This document shows, in pieces, positions 32,160 to 42,660 of a stretch of DNA of 64,000 nucleotides (the first letter of the stretch is position 1; the number at the start of each line of letters is the position of its first letter). Source of the stretch: Neoceratodus forsteri (lineage: Eukaryota; Chordata; Ceratodontiformes; Ceratodontidae); NCBI GenBank assembly GCA_016271365.2, contig CM057453.1:1091319001-1091383000 (forward strand), written 5' to 3'. The position numbers and the translations under genes were made by a program. Under the pieces are notes generated by a model. The model did not search any database and had not been told where the DNA came from. It saw only the letters and a program-made list of their open reading frames with translations.

Positions 32160-32575
32160 CAACTAAAACGAATTCTTACACGAGCACCTGTATTGGTATA
32201 TCCTGATTATTCCAAACCCTTCCGGTTGTATACAGACACAAGTACAAAGGGTTAGGCACAGTGTTAGCGCAAGAGCAAGAGGTCATCGAGTGAGTCATAG
32301 CATATGCAAGCCATGGATTAAGAGGGTCAGAGCGAAATGATGCTCGGTACAGTTCATTTAAGCTGGGATTTCTAGCCTTGGTTTGGGCAGTGACAGAAAA
32401 GTTTAAGCACTATCTAGCAGTCACTCCGTTTACTGATAACACACTGGCACATTTGAACACAGCAAGATTAGAAGCTCTAGAGCAGCGATGGGCTGCCAGA
32501 CTAGCCAATTACCAGTTTTCCCTAAAATATCGTTCAAGCAGATCTAATACAAATGCAGATGCACTATCCTGAATG
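32160..32575 (+). pseudogene. RNase H domain of Gypsy element
   Basis: FRLYTDTSTKG (32220) is the first acidic motif, followed by a frameshift, then AYASHGLRGSERNDARYSS (about 32300), LGFLALVWAVTEKFKHYL, and SNTNADALS at 32545-32572, the conserved NADALSR end of this domain with a stop in place of the arginine. Confidence 0.82.
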
Positions 32576-32639
32576 CCAAATCCAACAGAAAATGTGATGA
32601 ATAAGACACAGCTAGAGAATACAGAGATGCCACCTTTTC

Positions 32640-33780
32640 TTCAGGTACCATCAGAAACTGTTCGGGCCTGTTGTTACATCAATGCAAGAGAAGATGCAGA
32701 ACCAGAACAAGAACCAGAGTGTGCAGATCAGTTGGCGAAATGTGGGTACAACTGCAAGACCAAGACCCAGTAATTAAGCAAGTCAAGTCGTATATTGCAA
32801 CAAGACTAAGGATACCCCCTCAAAAGCAAAAGAAAATGGATCCGGAAGCCATAAAGTTATGGAGACAAAGGACTCAGTTAATCATAAAAGACTTCAAGCT
32901 TATCTGTCAGACCCGAGACCACAACACTCACTGTGAGATCTCACAGACCATTGTTCCAAAGAAAAGTGCATCAGTGGTGCTTGAAGCATACCACACAACC
33001 ATTCTGGACATTTCGCAATAAGAAAACAGAGGCCGTGATCAGAAAAAGATTTTATTGGATTAGAATGAGAAGTGATATTATTAAATGCTGTGAAAAATGC
33101 CCAACCTGTAGTCTGAAATGCCCCAACAGAAGCAACCAGTGAGCTCCTCTGCATCCCATAATTAGTAAGGCACCTCTTGAGTTAGTTGCTTTGGATCACC
33201 TCAAACTAGAACCAAGTGCCAAGGGACAGACATACGTCTTAACCATGGTAGATCACTATTCTAAGTTTATGGTCGTCAGTGCTGTAAAAGATTGGTCTGC
33301 CAGAACCATAGCCGACATATTAGTAAAATTTTTGTCCGTCCTTTTGGGTATCCAACCAAGATATTGACTGATCAAGGAACCGCATTTGAATTGCAGCTCT
33401 TCAGAGAACTTTGCACCCTATATGGCAGTAAGAAAATAAAAACCACTGCACAGCACCCTCAATGCAATGAACTGCGTGAGCGAACAAATCAAACACTACT
33501 AGGAATGTTAAGGGCTCTTCTGGAATATAAATGTCCATATTGGCCAGCTTTACTCCCTGAACTAGCGTATAACAACCCAATCCACTGTTCTACTGGATAC
33601 GCATCGCACTATTTAATGTTTGGTCACCATGGAAGACTTTGTATGGATCTGGTACTCAAAGTTCAACCAAATGAACCACCTGTTACCAACTGGGTAAAAG
33701 AGCATAGCAAGAGATTACAAGAAGCCGGGCAAGTTCTAAGTCAACGCATGGAACAAGTACAACTTACACAAATGTAAACT
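32640..33780 (+). pseudogene. Integrase of Gypsy element
   Basis: The N-terminal zinc-binding part ends with CCEKCPTC at about 33090 (the CC of HHCC). The core starts with LVALDHLKLEPSAKGQTY (33185, first acidic residue), has ILTDQGTAFELQLF (33362, second), and NELRERTNQTLLGMLRA (33468, the glutamate). The spacing between the last two fits D-35-E. One frameshift near 33345 separates the first aspartate from the rest; a 161-residue frame (33292-33777) stays open. All three acidic positions survive as residues, but not in one frame. Confidence 0.85.
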
Positions 33781-33799
33781 ATGATGCTAAAATCAATGC

Positions 33800-34020
33800 G
33801 ACCCCATTGCAGATTGGAGAACAGGTATTGCTCAAAAGGACTCAGAAATGCCACAAATTAGCTACAGACGGAAACCAGAACCTTTCCTTATTGTCGAAAT
33901 CCCCTACCCTGACCTACCCATGTACAAGATTGAAAAAGAGACTGGTAGTGGCACAAAGATGGTGCATAGAAATCTTCTTAAACCTTGTACCTTCAGAGAC
34001 AGTGCTCTCTAATCGATAAT
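33800..34020 (+). pseudogene. GPY/F-like integrase C-terminal region
   Basis: PYPDLPMYKIEKETGSGTK (33910) and VVHRNLL-like MVHRNLLKPCT (33960) fit the P.Y.V....G....LHRN.LLP pattern that ends Gypsy pol. No chromodomain follows. The following 500 bp up to the 3' LTR are non-coding except for short ORFs without motifs. Confidence 0.65.
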
Positions 34021-34553
34021 ACAAGAAAAGCTACATCAGAGGAGAGGCAGGAGAACCCTACCCACCAAGAAAAAAAGATAGATCTACCGACAAAATGGTG
34101 TATAGATCCTTGGGTTAGATGTTCGCATGTACGTTCACATAGTTGCCCTTTGGCAGAACCAATAGCAATGCCAGAACCTCCTGATTTACCCAAACCAGCA
34201 GTTAGTCCAGTAAGACCAGTAGCTTTTCAGCCACGTAGATCCCAGAGATGTAATTTTGGTGCACCTCCTAGGAGACACATTTTAGAAGCTCCTTAAACAG
34301 TACCTTCCTTCCAGGGATAGTTCTGTTCAAAGTGATTCCCCTTGACCCGGTCACTTAGTTAAGTGAATAAGAAAGTTTTCTGAAAGTTATAGAAGCTTAA
34401 GAATGTTTTATTTAAAGTATATAGAAACGTAAGTGAAATGTTAAAGTGGTAAGAGATATTCTAACAAATCTATATAAACAATGTTTAAGAAGCATTATAT
34501 ACAATGTTTCAAGGGAATACATGGGGACATGTATTTTTAGGCGGGCCCGAATC

Positions 34554-37500
34554 TGTAATGCCCCAAAGTTGGGGCACCACAGTACAGAAATTAAGCCTGG
34601 GGTAACAGGTGCCCAGGGTGCCTGCTGTAGGAGTGGGCTGCAGGGTACAATAAAAGGGGCCCCTCTTAAGTAAAGATTTCTCTCCTAATAAAAGAAATAA
34701 ATGCTGTAAATAATAGAAAGTACCTTGTGCTGTAAATATGGTCAAAAGCAGACTTTAATGCAGCACATGCAACAATGGCTTGGATGGAATGCTGTGCTGA
34801 GCTGCTCATGCACAGCATTCCAGTCCAAAGCATTCTAGAACCAGAAGCTTAGTTTCAAAAGGTTTAACAGTTTTCTTGTAGTTCCTGCAAGGCTGTGGAG
34901 AAGAGAGGACACCACAAACTAAGGGGAAACCTGTTGAGGGCTTACCTGGTGGTTGAAGCAGTTTCCCTGAGGGTTTGGTAGTGTGCCTGCTCTGGTCTCC
35001 AGCTGGTGAAGACCCTGTGAAGCTCTGGTTGGATCCGCGGTGCCATCGGGGAACCGAAAATATAGAAATCATCCGTTTGCCTCGGTTTGGGCACGTGAGC
35101 CCCGTCGTTTATTTGTTTTTGGCCCTCAGTATTTTAAAAGTTAAATCCAGTCCCCCGTCGGCAGCACAGAAGAGCTGCATCGCGACCGCATTGCTGTCAG
35201 TTGGCAAAGGCCCCGTCGTCCTCTCTGCTGCCTGTGTGCTTCCTCCCTCTGCCAGAACGCCTCCCGACTGCAGCTATCTTCAACCCGCCAAGGCGGTGAG
35301 TCAGATGGAAGCACGAGAGTGTGCTGGCCAGACAACGCCAAAGAAAGAAGATTTTTTAATTTAAAATTGTAAGCGCTGTAGGCGCTTGGTGAAAATGGCA
35401 GAGTACTGCAGGGCAGGCAGGTCAGAAGGACCCTGAATTAATATTTAAGAGTGGGCGGGAGGCGACACCCATGGGGAGGGGCTAGTAAGCAAGGGCATAC
35501 AAAGGCCTATGAATATTCATGAGGGTGGGACTAAGGCAGCAACTTAAGGCCAGAGTGACAGCAGGCTCTCTGTGAGCCCGATAAATTAAAGGGGCCCGCT
35601 ACAATAAATGAAAGGAGCAACTCAGGCCCGTGATTTAAAGATGGACTGCCAGGCCTGGGTTTAGGGAGGGCACCAGGCCCAGTTTAAGAGACGGCACAAG
35701 GCCCGTGATATTGGGAGGGCTACCAGGCCCATAATATAAATTAGGGCTACCAGACCCGAAGTAAAAAGAGCAGCTAGGCCCAAGTAAAGGAAGGGCTACC
35801 AGGCCCGAGGTAAAGTGGGCACCAGGCCCATAGTAGTAAAGGGCAGCAAGGCCCAAGTAAAGGAAGGGCACCAGGCCCATCGTAGTAAAGGGCACCAGGC
35901 CTCAGTAAAGGAAGAGCACCAGCCCATAGTAGTAAAGGGCAGCTAGGCCCAAGTAAAGGAAGGGCACCAGGCCCACAGTAGTAAAGGAAGGGCACCAGGC
36001 CCACAGTAGTAAAAGCACCAGGCCCATTGTAATAAAAAGGGCAGCTAGGCCCAGTAAAGAAGAGCACTAGGCCCACAGTAATGTAAAGGCATCAGGCCCC
36101 AGTAAAGGAAGGGCACCAGGCCCAGTAAAGGTAGGGCATCCCAACCCACAGAGAATAGGGCAGCAGGGCACGGGTAATTAGCGGAACCAGGCTGAATAGC
36201 TGGGGCAAGGACATTAGATCGCTCAGGGGTAGCCAGATCCTAAAGAAGACAGACCCCACGAGGAAAAGGATTTAACTAAGGGGTGCTTAAGCACACAACC
36301 TGTTACGAAGTGATTATCAGCTATGGTACTGTTTCTACAAACTGTTTATTCCTCCAGCATCTCAACTGTTGTGTTATTGCATGAAGCACCGAGACTGAAC
36401 TGTAATGTATTATATTAGGATTGTGGTTATTTGCCCCTGACTGACAGTGAACAATTGTCCCTGCTCCAGGCAAGTTGCCAGACAGTGAACAATTGCCCCG
36501 GACTGTTGCAATTTGCCCGTCAGTGAACAACTGCCCCAGATAGCTGCAATCTGCCCCGTTCCAGGCAAGTTGTCCCTGACAGTGAACAACTGCCCCAGAT
36601 TGTTGCAATTTGCCCCTGTTCCAGGTAAACTGCCCCTGAAAGTAAATATTTCAGTATAACGTACTAACAGGAGTACCATTGTGCAGCATCAGGTTCTGAG
36701 TCAATCTTCAGACTCCATCAGCTCTTCACCATAGCAATCTTCAGCCAGCAGAAGACTTCAGCAACTTCTTGTCCTTCGTCACTGCTTGAAAAGACGTCTT
36801 TTGAGTAGTCGCAGCCGCTGGTTCCTGATCAGCTTGGAAGGAAGACGACTGGAAAGTGTCTCGTCCGTCCCTCCCAGTCGCCCGCTGGTAGACGAGTCTG
36901 TTGTAGCCAAGTGTGTTCCTGGCTGCCGTTTCTTATTTTGTTCTTATCCGTGTGGAATCCTGATCTTCACTTTTCACCTCTTCTTGCTTGTGTTGTCCTG
37001 CATCGCCACTGCAATCCTCAGGGTAGCAGCTCGAGTTTGGTAGTCCTTCAAGCGGATCTATTGCTAAAAGCAGCTCAGCAGTTGTTCTTCTTCATCCTTG
37101 GTAGTCCTCCTAGTGGATTCTTCAAGTCCGGTGTTAGTTTGGCAGCCCTAGTCGAGGTAGGTGCCAGGAAAACCCACAGCTGTTCTTCATCCTTGGTCGA
37201 GGGTTGGTGCCGAGGGGAAAGCAGCAAATTTCTTCTTCTGTGGCAATCCTACAGGTGGATCCCTTGCCACATTTTGGTTCTTCAACCTTGGCAGCCCAGT
37301 TTATTGTTTTTGTGCCAAGAAAAGAGCATTTCCCCAGTTAGTTTGTTCATGCTCTCTGTCCCGGCAACCCTGGAAAGTGGGTTGTCCAATGCCTATTGTC
37401 TGTTTACCAATTACTCCATTCCCTCTTTGCGACCTCTCATAGGTCTCCTGGTGAGCTTGGCGCCAAGCAAGAGTTTCCTTTCTCTTCACCCCTAATCTTC

Positions 37501-39342
37501 AGTTGTGCATGAAGATGACGGAAACCTTCATCTTATGGACTTTTGAGACTGTGAGATTGTTTGCTGATTGCATATTGTATGCTTAGCACATGGTATGCTA
37601 AAGTGATAAGGTATACTCTGAATACACAGATCTCTAGGTGGACAACTGTAAGAGTTATAGATAGGAATACTGTAGAGTAACCTTAGGTTGATGTATATAT
37701 AGAGAATAGAGTGGTAATTGTTAGCTATTATCTATAAACAAGAGTTATTCCCCAACTTTCCCTTGTGACTGTATCTACTTTCCTGGTATAAATTTAAGCC
37801 TGCTGGGCATCAAACTTCAGATTGTCTTCTTAAAGGATGTTTCCCTAGCACTCAACCTAATTCAGACCACAGGTTGTCCTGCCATTCCACTCGATTGAGG
37901 CAACGCTGGGTGTGCGGCTGGGACTGGGCATTCTTGTAGATAGTAACACTTCTCGGTAATCCCACTCACCTGAGCTGCACCCCGCGGGACCAGGTGCTCA
38001 GCAGTACCCTCCCCAAGGGCCGGCCCCAGTCCTTACCAGTAGTTTCTGTGGTGCCTGGTGCCTCCACCTGGGCCCCTGCACTGCCTCCTGTGGGTAGAAC
38101 AGGTTAGAACATTGCCCCAGGATAAATAATGGTCTTCCTCTAATGACTGCCCATGATGATCCCCCAGACCCACAATCACTCCCACAATGGCTTTACACAC
38201 ACAGCAGGTGAAACAGATGAACCATAAATATTCAGTTTATTACTACAAACTAATACAAAGGAGGTGGGGGCTACTCCTCCAAAACCTCCTGGTTACCAAA
38301 CATTCGTGGGGCCCTTTCACACTCACACAAGTTCCAAGAAAACAAAGAAACTGGTGTAGAGGACGGTTCCCTCCTGGCAAAGAAAACAATGGTCTCCCTC
38401 GAGCTGCAGCTCGGGTACTAACGATGCCTGGAAAAGGCGATGACCCCTGTAGTCCACAGCATGTCATTTCCCACGAAATGGGTGGCATAGTTCTTCGCCT
38501 GCCTGGCCTTTCCAGCTTCGCCCGCAGGCCTTTGTATATGGCTTTCACCAGGCAAGCCTGTTCGTCGTTCTCTCCACGATTCCTCTGATTTTTGCAATGG
38601 GGGGGATCACAGCAGTTCAACTACCCCGGCACCTTTTTAGTTTCCCTGGCAGGAAGATCTGTCCCTGATGCAGCAGCCTCCCAGACAACCCAAGCTGGAG
38701 GTCGCAGTACCTTCAGGCCAAACAGTCTGTCTCAGTACTTTTGAGCAACCAACCTCAGGGGACCTCCTGCACAGCCTCGTGGCTGTCTGGCTCCTTCATG
38801 TTCCTTATGCTTGAAAGGGAGAGGTGGGGTGGAGAGGATGCAGCCCAGAGCCTTTGCCAGGCAAAACCACCAAAACAACCCTCTGGTTCTTCCTTTTGGG
38901 GGGCCTGGGATTCTCTTTCTCCTGTTCCTCCACCCTGCTCTCTTCTCTCTCTCCCTCTCCCACCAGCCCTGCCTTTCTCCTCCCTTCCTACTTCCTGCTG
39001 TGGGGAGAGGTAGCCAGAGACTCCCATGCCTGCAGGCAGTCTTTCTCTTTCTTGCTTTTTGAAGGGGTGGGAGGGACAGAGCTGCCTTTTCTCTTTGTAG
39101 GAGCATAAAAACAGGTGGCATGCACTTTTCTAGCTAGACACCTGGTTCCTAACTAACCACCAACAATAATCACAGTGACAGCTATACTTGCGGTCCAGCT
39201 TCATCAATGGACCATGCGCGAGTACCCCCCGAGAGCTGGAAGCCCCTGCCCACCTTACCTGCCGGGACTGGGGGTCTTACAATAGCATCCCAGTTTATAA
39301 GATCTCTGCACCATAATGTCATCACCATCATAGCACATCACA
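34554..39342 (+). repeat. 3' LTR of the Ty3/Gypsy element, with nested insertion
   Basis: It matches 25771-29007 from TGTAATGCCCC to AGCACATCACA but is split by an insert at 37944-39281. Without the insert it is about 3.45 kb; the extra length lies mainly in the minisatellites (35640-36130 and 36430-36650). Point differences from the 5' LTR are frequent, so the insertion of the element is old. Confidence 0.85.
37944..39281. mobile_element. 1.34-kb insertion in the 3' LTR (solo-LTR-like)
   Basis: Comparison with the uninterrupted 5' LTR shows an insert bounded by ATAG (37940-37943 and 39282-39285), a 4-bp duplication. The insert starts TAACACTTCTC and ends GGGGTCTTACA, so ends are compatible with an LTR that lost its leading TG (TGTAAC...TTACA), but that is inference. 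It is GC-rich, with CATAAAAAC at 39104 as a possible TATA box. No coding motif; ORFs at 38.2-39.1 kb on both strands are compositional. Confidence 0.6.
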
Positions 39343-39370
39343 AATAACTCCCCCAAAAATCACTCCAACC

Positions 39371-39530
39371 CAGTGGTGCCGGAATGGTTTAAAAAGTGGT
39401 AGGGCCAAGGACGTAAGGGGTAAATTTTCCCCTATTAAATATATTACCATGATAGCAAAAAGTGACAGGGCCACTTATGAAAGTGGTAGGGCCATGGCCC
39501 TAGTGGCCCCCCCCCGTTCCGGCACCTATG
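39371..39530. mobile_element. hAT-type MITE with perfect 8-bp target duplication
   Basis: CTCCAACC occurs immediately before (39363-39370) and after (39531-39538). Terminal inverted repeats are CAGTGGTGCCGGAA and TTCCGGCACCTATG. Only 160 bp long, with subterminal AGTGGTAGGGCCA repeats, so it is non-autonomous. An 8-bp duplication with CA...TG ends is the hAT hallmark. Confidence 0.9.
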
Positions 39531-39918
39531 CTCCAACCTCCGGGAACTCAGGAGTGGCACAAAGAAAACAGACAGTAACAATGTCCTAACGAGGAGTCCA
39601 GCCCCCACCAATAACGGAAAGCCGGCCTGATTCGAGAAAAAAAAAAAAACGGTCCCATCATGTTCCACACAGACTTGTACCTGTACATCACTGTATTCAT
39701 CCCAGAAAACCTCGACATATGCTCGCTGTCTCACTGCCATTGGCAATTTTGAACCTTCCCAGGCTCCCACATGGGCTGCATGCAAAATGAAACTGCACAC
39801 ACTCTCGCTTCGGGGAACGCGAAGACAGGTACTATTTTTTTTCTCACGGAGCAATAACAACAATAAAATAAGGTAACATATAAAAAATATATATTTTTTC
39901 AAATGCAAAATAAATGGA

Positions 39919-40079
39919 CATTGCATAATAGCAATTTAACACGGCAAGGATGTGGGTCACGCTAGGATTTACAACGGCTGGTGTGTTTTTGGTCACTCGG
40001 CAGATACGCAAACCACCTGTTATAAACTCTAGCGCAACCCAATAATTCTTGCCTGATAAATTGCTTAAATATAACATGA
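39919..40079 (+). repeat. Compound palindrome copy 9 (second hairpin), upstream of RAD23B
   Basis: CATTGCATAATAGCAATTTA opens and TAAATTGCTTAAATATAACATG closes it. Arms share GCAAG, GTGGGT-CGCTAG / CTAGCGCAACCC and GATTTA-AAC-G-TGGT. The tip (GGTCACTCGGC) is partly lost. It lies about 740 bp upstream of the RAD23B start codon. Confidence 0.82.
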
Positions 40080-40160
40080 GCAATATGCATCCTTGCAAAT
40101 TTATAGACTTTTTCGTTGCATTCCCAATTGCTTGCCCGATCGTCTTTAGATTATTTAAGA

Positions 40161-40442
40161 CACTGTCCATACCTCTCAACCACTTACCTCATAAATCAGG
40201 GACAAGGCTTAAAAAAATCAGGGACACATCTTAAAAATTGGTAATACTCACTCAGAAAGCTGTTTGGAATAAGGGAATTAGTGTAAGAAGCATTTTCTGA
40301 TGAAGAACTAGCCTGTAACTTTAACGTTTAACATTATTTTATGCTTACAATCCCCACTGTTCAGTCACAAAAACGGAAATTTTACGAGGGACAGAGGAAA
40401 ATTTTGAGGCGAAATCAGGGACAGTTGAGAGACATAACACTG
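40161..40442. mobile_element. hAT-like MITE (282 bp)
   Basis: The left end CACTGTCCATACCTCTCAAC and the reverse complement of the right end, CAGTGTTATGTCTCTCAAC, are matching termini; both continue into a TCAGGGAC motif, which repeats several times inside. The end style is hAT-like. I could not find an 8-bp target duplication. Confidence 0.55.
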
Positions 40443-40499
40443 TCAGTGAGAACATCAAGCGCTAACTACCTAGCTCTCACTTCCCTGGAACATTGGATC

Positions 40500-40821
40500 A
40501 AACTGCCGCGGCGACGTTCCTGACTCTAGAACCCCAAACCTCACTCCGTAGCCGGTCAGAGCCATACAGCGCATGTGCCCCTGCATGAGGAGGAGGGGAG
40601 CTGTGGCGCTTGCGCAGTTTGGCCATTAATTCAGTTTGTTTGGATGGTTCGGCAGGCGAGGAAATGTAATGGTGGTGTATAGGCCGTAATGAGCTAGCGA
40701 GTTTACAGCCGAGTTCTGACCTCCCGCCACGCGAGTAACACCTGCGCAGCCGCCCGGCAGGAACCGCCAGCGCCCAAGTCCGGAAGACAGTTCTAGAGGA
40801 GGGAGTACGCGCGCAGCAGCG
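40500..40821 (+). promoter_or_regulatory. RAD23B: RAD23B CpG-rich promoter and 5' untranslated region
   Basis: CpG density rises sharply here relative to the rest of the window and continues into the start of the intron (to about 40990). NRF1-like GCGCATGTGC (40570), TTGCGCAG (40610) and CCTGCGCAGC (40741) are present, and no TATA box is seen, as is usual for a housekeeping gene. The transcription start is not determinable. The ATG sits in GCAGCGATGC. Confidence 0.7.
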
Positions 40822-40887
40822 ATGCAGATCACCCTGAAAACCCTGCAGCAGCAAACCTTCAAGATCGACATCGACCCTGAGGAGACG
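40822..40887 (+). CDS. RAD23B: RAD23B exon 1 (partial CDS, start of ubiquitin-like domain)
   Basis: The 22 codons read MQITLKTLQQQTFK followed by IDIDPEET. This is nearly identical to the start of vertebrate RAD23B, with Ile instead of the mammalian Val at residue 3 as I recall it; RAD23A starts differently. The exon ends in phase 0 at ACG followed by the donor GTACGTGA (40888), the position where the next family residues (V-K-A-L-K-E-K) would come from exon 2. RAD23B binds XPC in nucleotide excision repair and carries ubiquitylated cargo to the proteasome; this segment is the first strands of the N-terminal ubiquitin-like domain that docks on the proteasome. Later exons (UBA1, XPC-binding, UBA2) are outside the window. 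Confidence 0.93.
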
Positions 40888-41384
40888 GTACGTGACGTGC
40901 CGCCGAGGAGGTAGGGTGCTGCGGCGCTTGGGAAACTGCGCTGGGTTCAGGGCCTGGTCTGAGAGAGAGGGGTTGGGGGCGGAAGCTTCAGTCCACACTC
41001 TCTTGACAGACCCTATCGTTTTCAGTATCTAACCAATAAACAAAATTAACAACCGCATGTGTGAGATTCTGCTGAAGTCTGATTCCGTCTTCAGAAACTA
41101 CATTTTAAATTAAAGGAGGCGTTTCCGCAGGGACCCCATTCTTGCAAAGCAGTGGTTGCAGCACGGATGTGTCACCAGTAAAGTGTTTACACACCTAGGC
41201 GTGAGGGAGGGAGGACAATTTGCAGAACATGTAACTTCAACCACTGTTCAAAGATGCCAAACTTTATAATGAGCAGTAGGTTTTATACAGACTTTCTGGC
41301 ATGCCCACCGTTGTTCTGTGGGTGTCATATAGTTTGGGTCTGTTTCGAGAATTCTCACTTAAGTAGCTAGGCTAACCAACACAG

Positions 41385-41700
41385 TACCACATTGCATAAT
41401 TTGATGTTGGGATGGACAATACTAGGTCCATCTTGTCCATCCGTCCCTTTATAAGCAGGGATGGAACAAGTATGCACTGCAGACACATCAATTCATATGA
41501 ATTTCTATGCACCCTTAAGGCCCAGGGTACCTGTTGAGTGTCTTGGTAAACAGTTTGTCCAGACGTCCTGTCCACTGTCTCCACTGGGAGTCTGTTCCAC
41601 AGGTTCAAATTACCACCCTCAGTGTGAACCAGGTACCTCCTGATGTTAGGTTTGAATTACCACCCTTTAACTGTTTGGCAAATTCCTGCATCCTGCTACA
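41385..41700 (-). mobile_element. LINE 3' coding end (short fragment)
   Basis: On the minus strand, NLWNRLPVETVDRTS is the WN-LP-E-V signature at the end of CR1-like ORF2. Nothing of the RT remains. Confidence 0.6.
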
Positions 41701-41859
41701 GGACACCTGATCAAACTTCTCTGACTGATGACCTTTCAGTACTGAAATGTGTGTAACTGGGGCATCAAAACAAGTGAGACAAATTACCTGAATAGCCCAT
41801 TCTTTTTTTGATTCACACTTTATGCCCTGTATGCCAGCCTTTGGTATTTTTTCAGGCTA

Positions 41860-42660
41860 ATTAATGCCTTACCTCAGTGCCAGATGGTTTGTACTCAGGC
41901 CTCCTTTACCTTTAAATACTGACTTGGCTCCTTCTATCTTGCCTCTTCACCCCCCCACCTCCTCATACTCCCTTTGTAATTCTGGATATCTCTCCTCTAG
42001 AAACTCCTTAGCTGGCCAGCCTGCTTTCTTTCACCAATTGCCCAAACTTTGGAACTCCCTCCCCCTCTATATCCGCTCTGCCACTTCTCTGCACTCGCTC
42101 TCTCTTCTACGCTCCATGACTTCTCTGCCCGCACCTGCAGTTGCCATGTTCATTTACCAGGGTTCCCCACTCTCTGAAAATATAGGGCGGTGGCAGTGGT
42201 GATCGGGTCAAATGGTGCATTATTTTCAGGACCTCCTATATGCACTGTACATGTGCATAAGTAGCTTTTAAGTAACATATATATGTGCTGGTATTAAATG
42301 GGTAGTATTGCAATAAAGGATGTCAACAAAAGCCAATTTTGGAGCATTTTATAAAAAAATGAATAAAAATATAGGGTGGTGGCAAAAAAATATAGGGTGG
42401 TGGTAAAAAATATAGAGCGGTGGTAAAAAAATATAGGGTGGTGGCCCACCGCCTAAAACAATGAATGGGGAACACTGTTTACTATTATACCCATTACTTC
42501 TTTTTGTCCTCTTTCTCCCTCTCCTACTACTATCCCAGCACCTGATTCCTTTGTTTCTACCAGCCTTGCAATTGTTTGTTGTACATTACTCCCCAGCACG
42601 CATCTGTAAACGAGCTGTTTTCAGCTCAGTATGTCCTTCCTGGTTAAACCGTTGAAATAA
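41860..42660 (+). mobile_element. L2-like LINE 3' end, split by a hAT MITE
   Basis: 42025-42110 reads QLPKLWNSLPLYIRSATSLH, the typical C-terminus of L2-like ORF2. The 3' untranslated part resumes after the MITE at 42478 and ends with GCTGTTTTCAGCTCAGTATG and CCTGGTTAAACC (42612-42652), then AATAATAAA. The tail resembles that of the SINE at 22133-22365. Confidence 0.7.
42158..42477. mobile_element. hAT-like MITE with internal TATAGGGTGGTGG repeats
   Basis: Ends are CAGGGTTCCCCA and TGGGGAACACTG (inverted, one mismatch), flanked by TTTAC on both sides (42153-42157 and 42478-42482). A subterminal motif AATATAGGG-GGTGG is present once near the left end and four times in tandem near the right (42368-42446). 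Length is 320 bp; no coding capacity. A 5-bp duplication fits the hAT subgroup with short duplications. Confidence 0.8.

Larger units (their letters stand above)
29008..34553 (+). mobile_element. Internal region of Ty3/Gypsy retrotransposon (inactive)
   Basis: The region between the two LTRs (5.5 kb) carries, in order, a primer-binding site, gag with a zinc knuckle, protease region, RT, RNase H, integrase and a GPY/F-like end. Pol order RT-RNase H-integrase places it in Ty3/Gypsy. The frames are broken by many stops and frameshifts, so no protein can be made from it. No envelope-like ORF or chromodomain was seen. With both LTRs the element spans 25771-39342 including later insertions. Confidence 0.9.

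Noticed and set aside
35635..36076. Minus-strand ORFs rich in GLV/GPS repeats in the Gypsy LTR (also 26835-27360)
   Set aside because: They arise from minisatellite units in a non-coding U3 region; frames differ between the two LTRs.
38732..39121. Overlapping ORFs of 80-130 codons on both strands near 38.2-39.1 kb
   Set aside because: GC-rich composition in a non-coding insertion; no motif, and the frames oppose each other.
40498..40998. A 166-codon ORF on the minus strand across the RAD23B first exon
   Set aside because: It is antisense to a well-conserved exon in CpG-rich DNA, where stop codons are scarce; it shows no domain.
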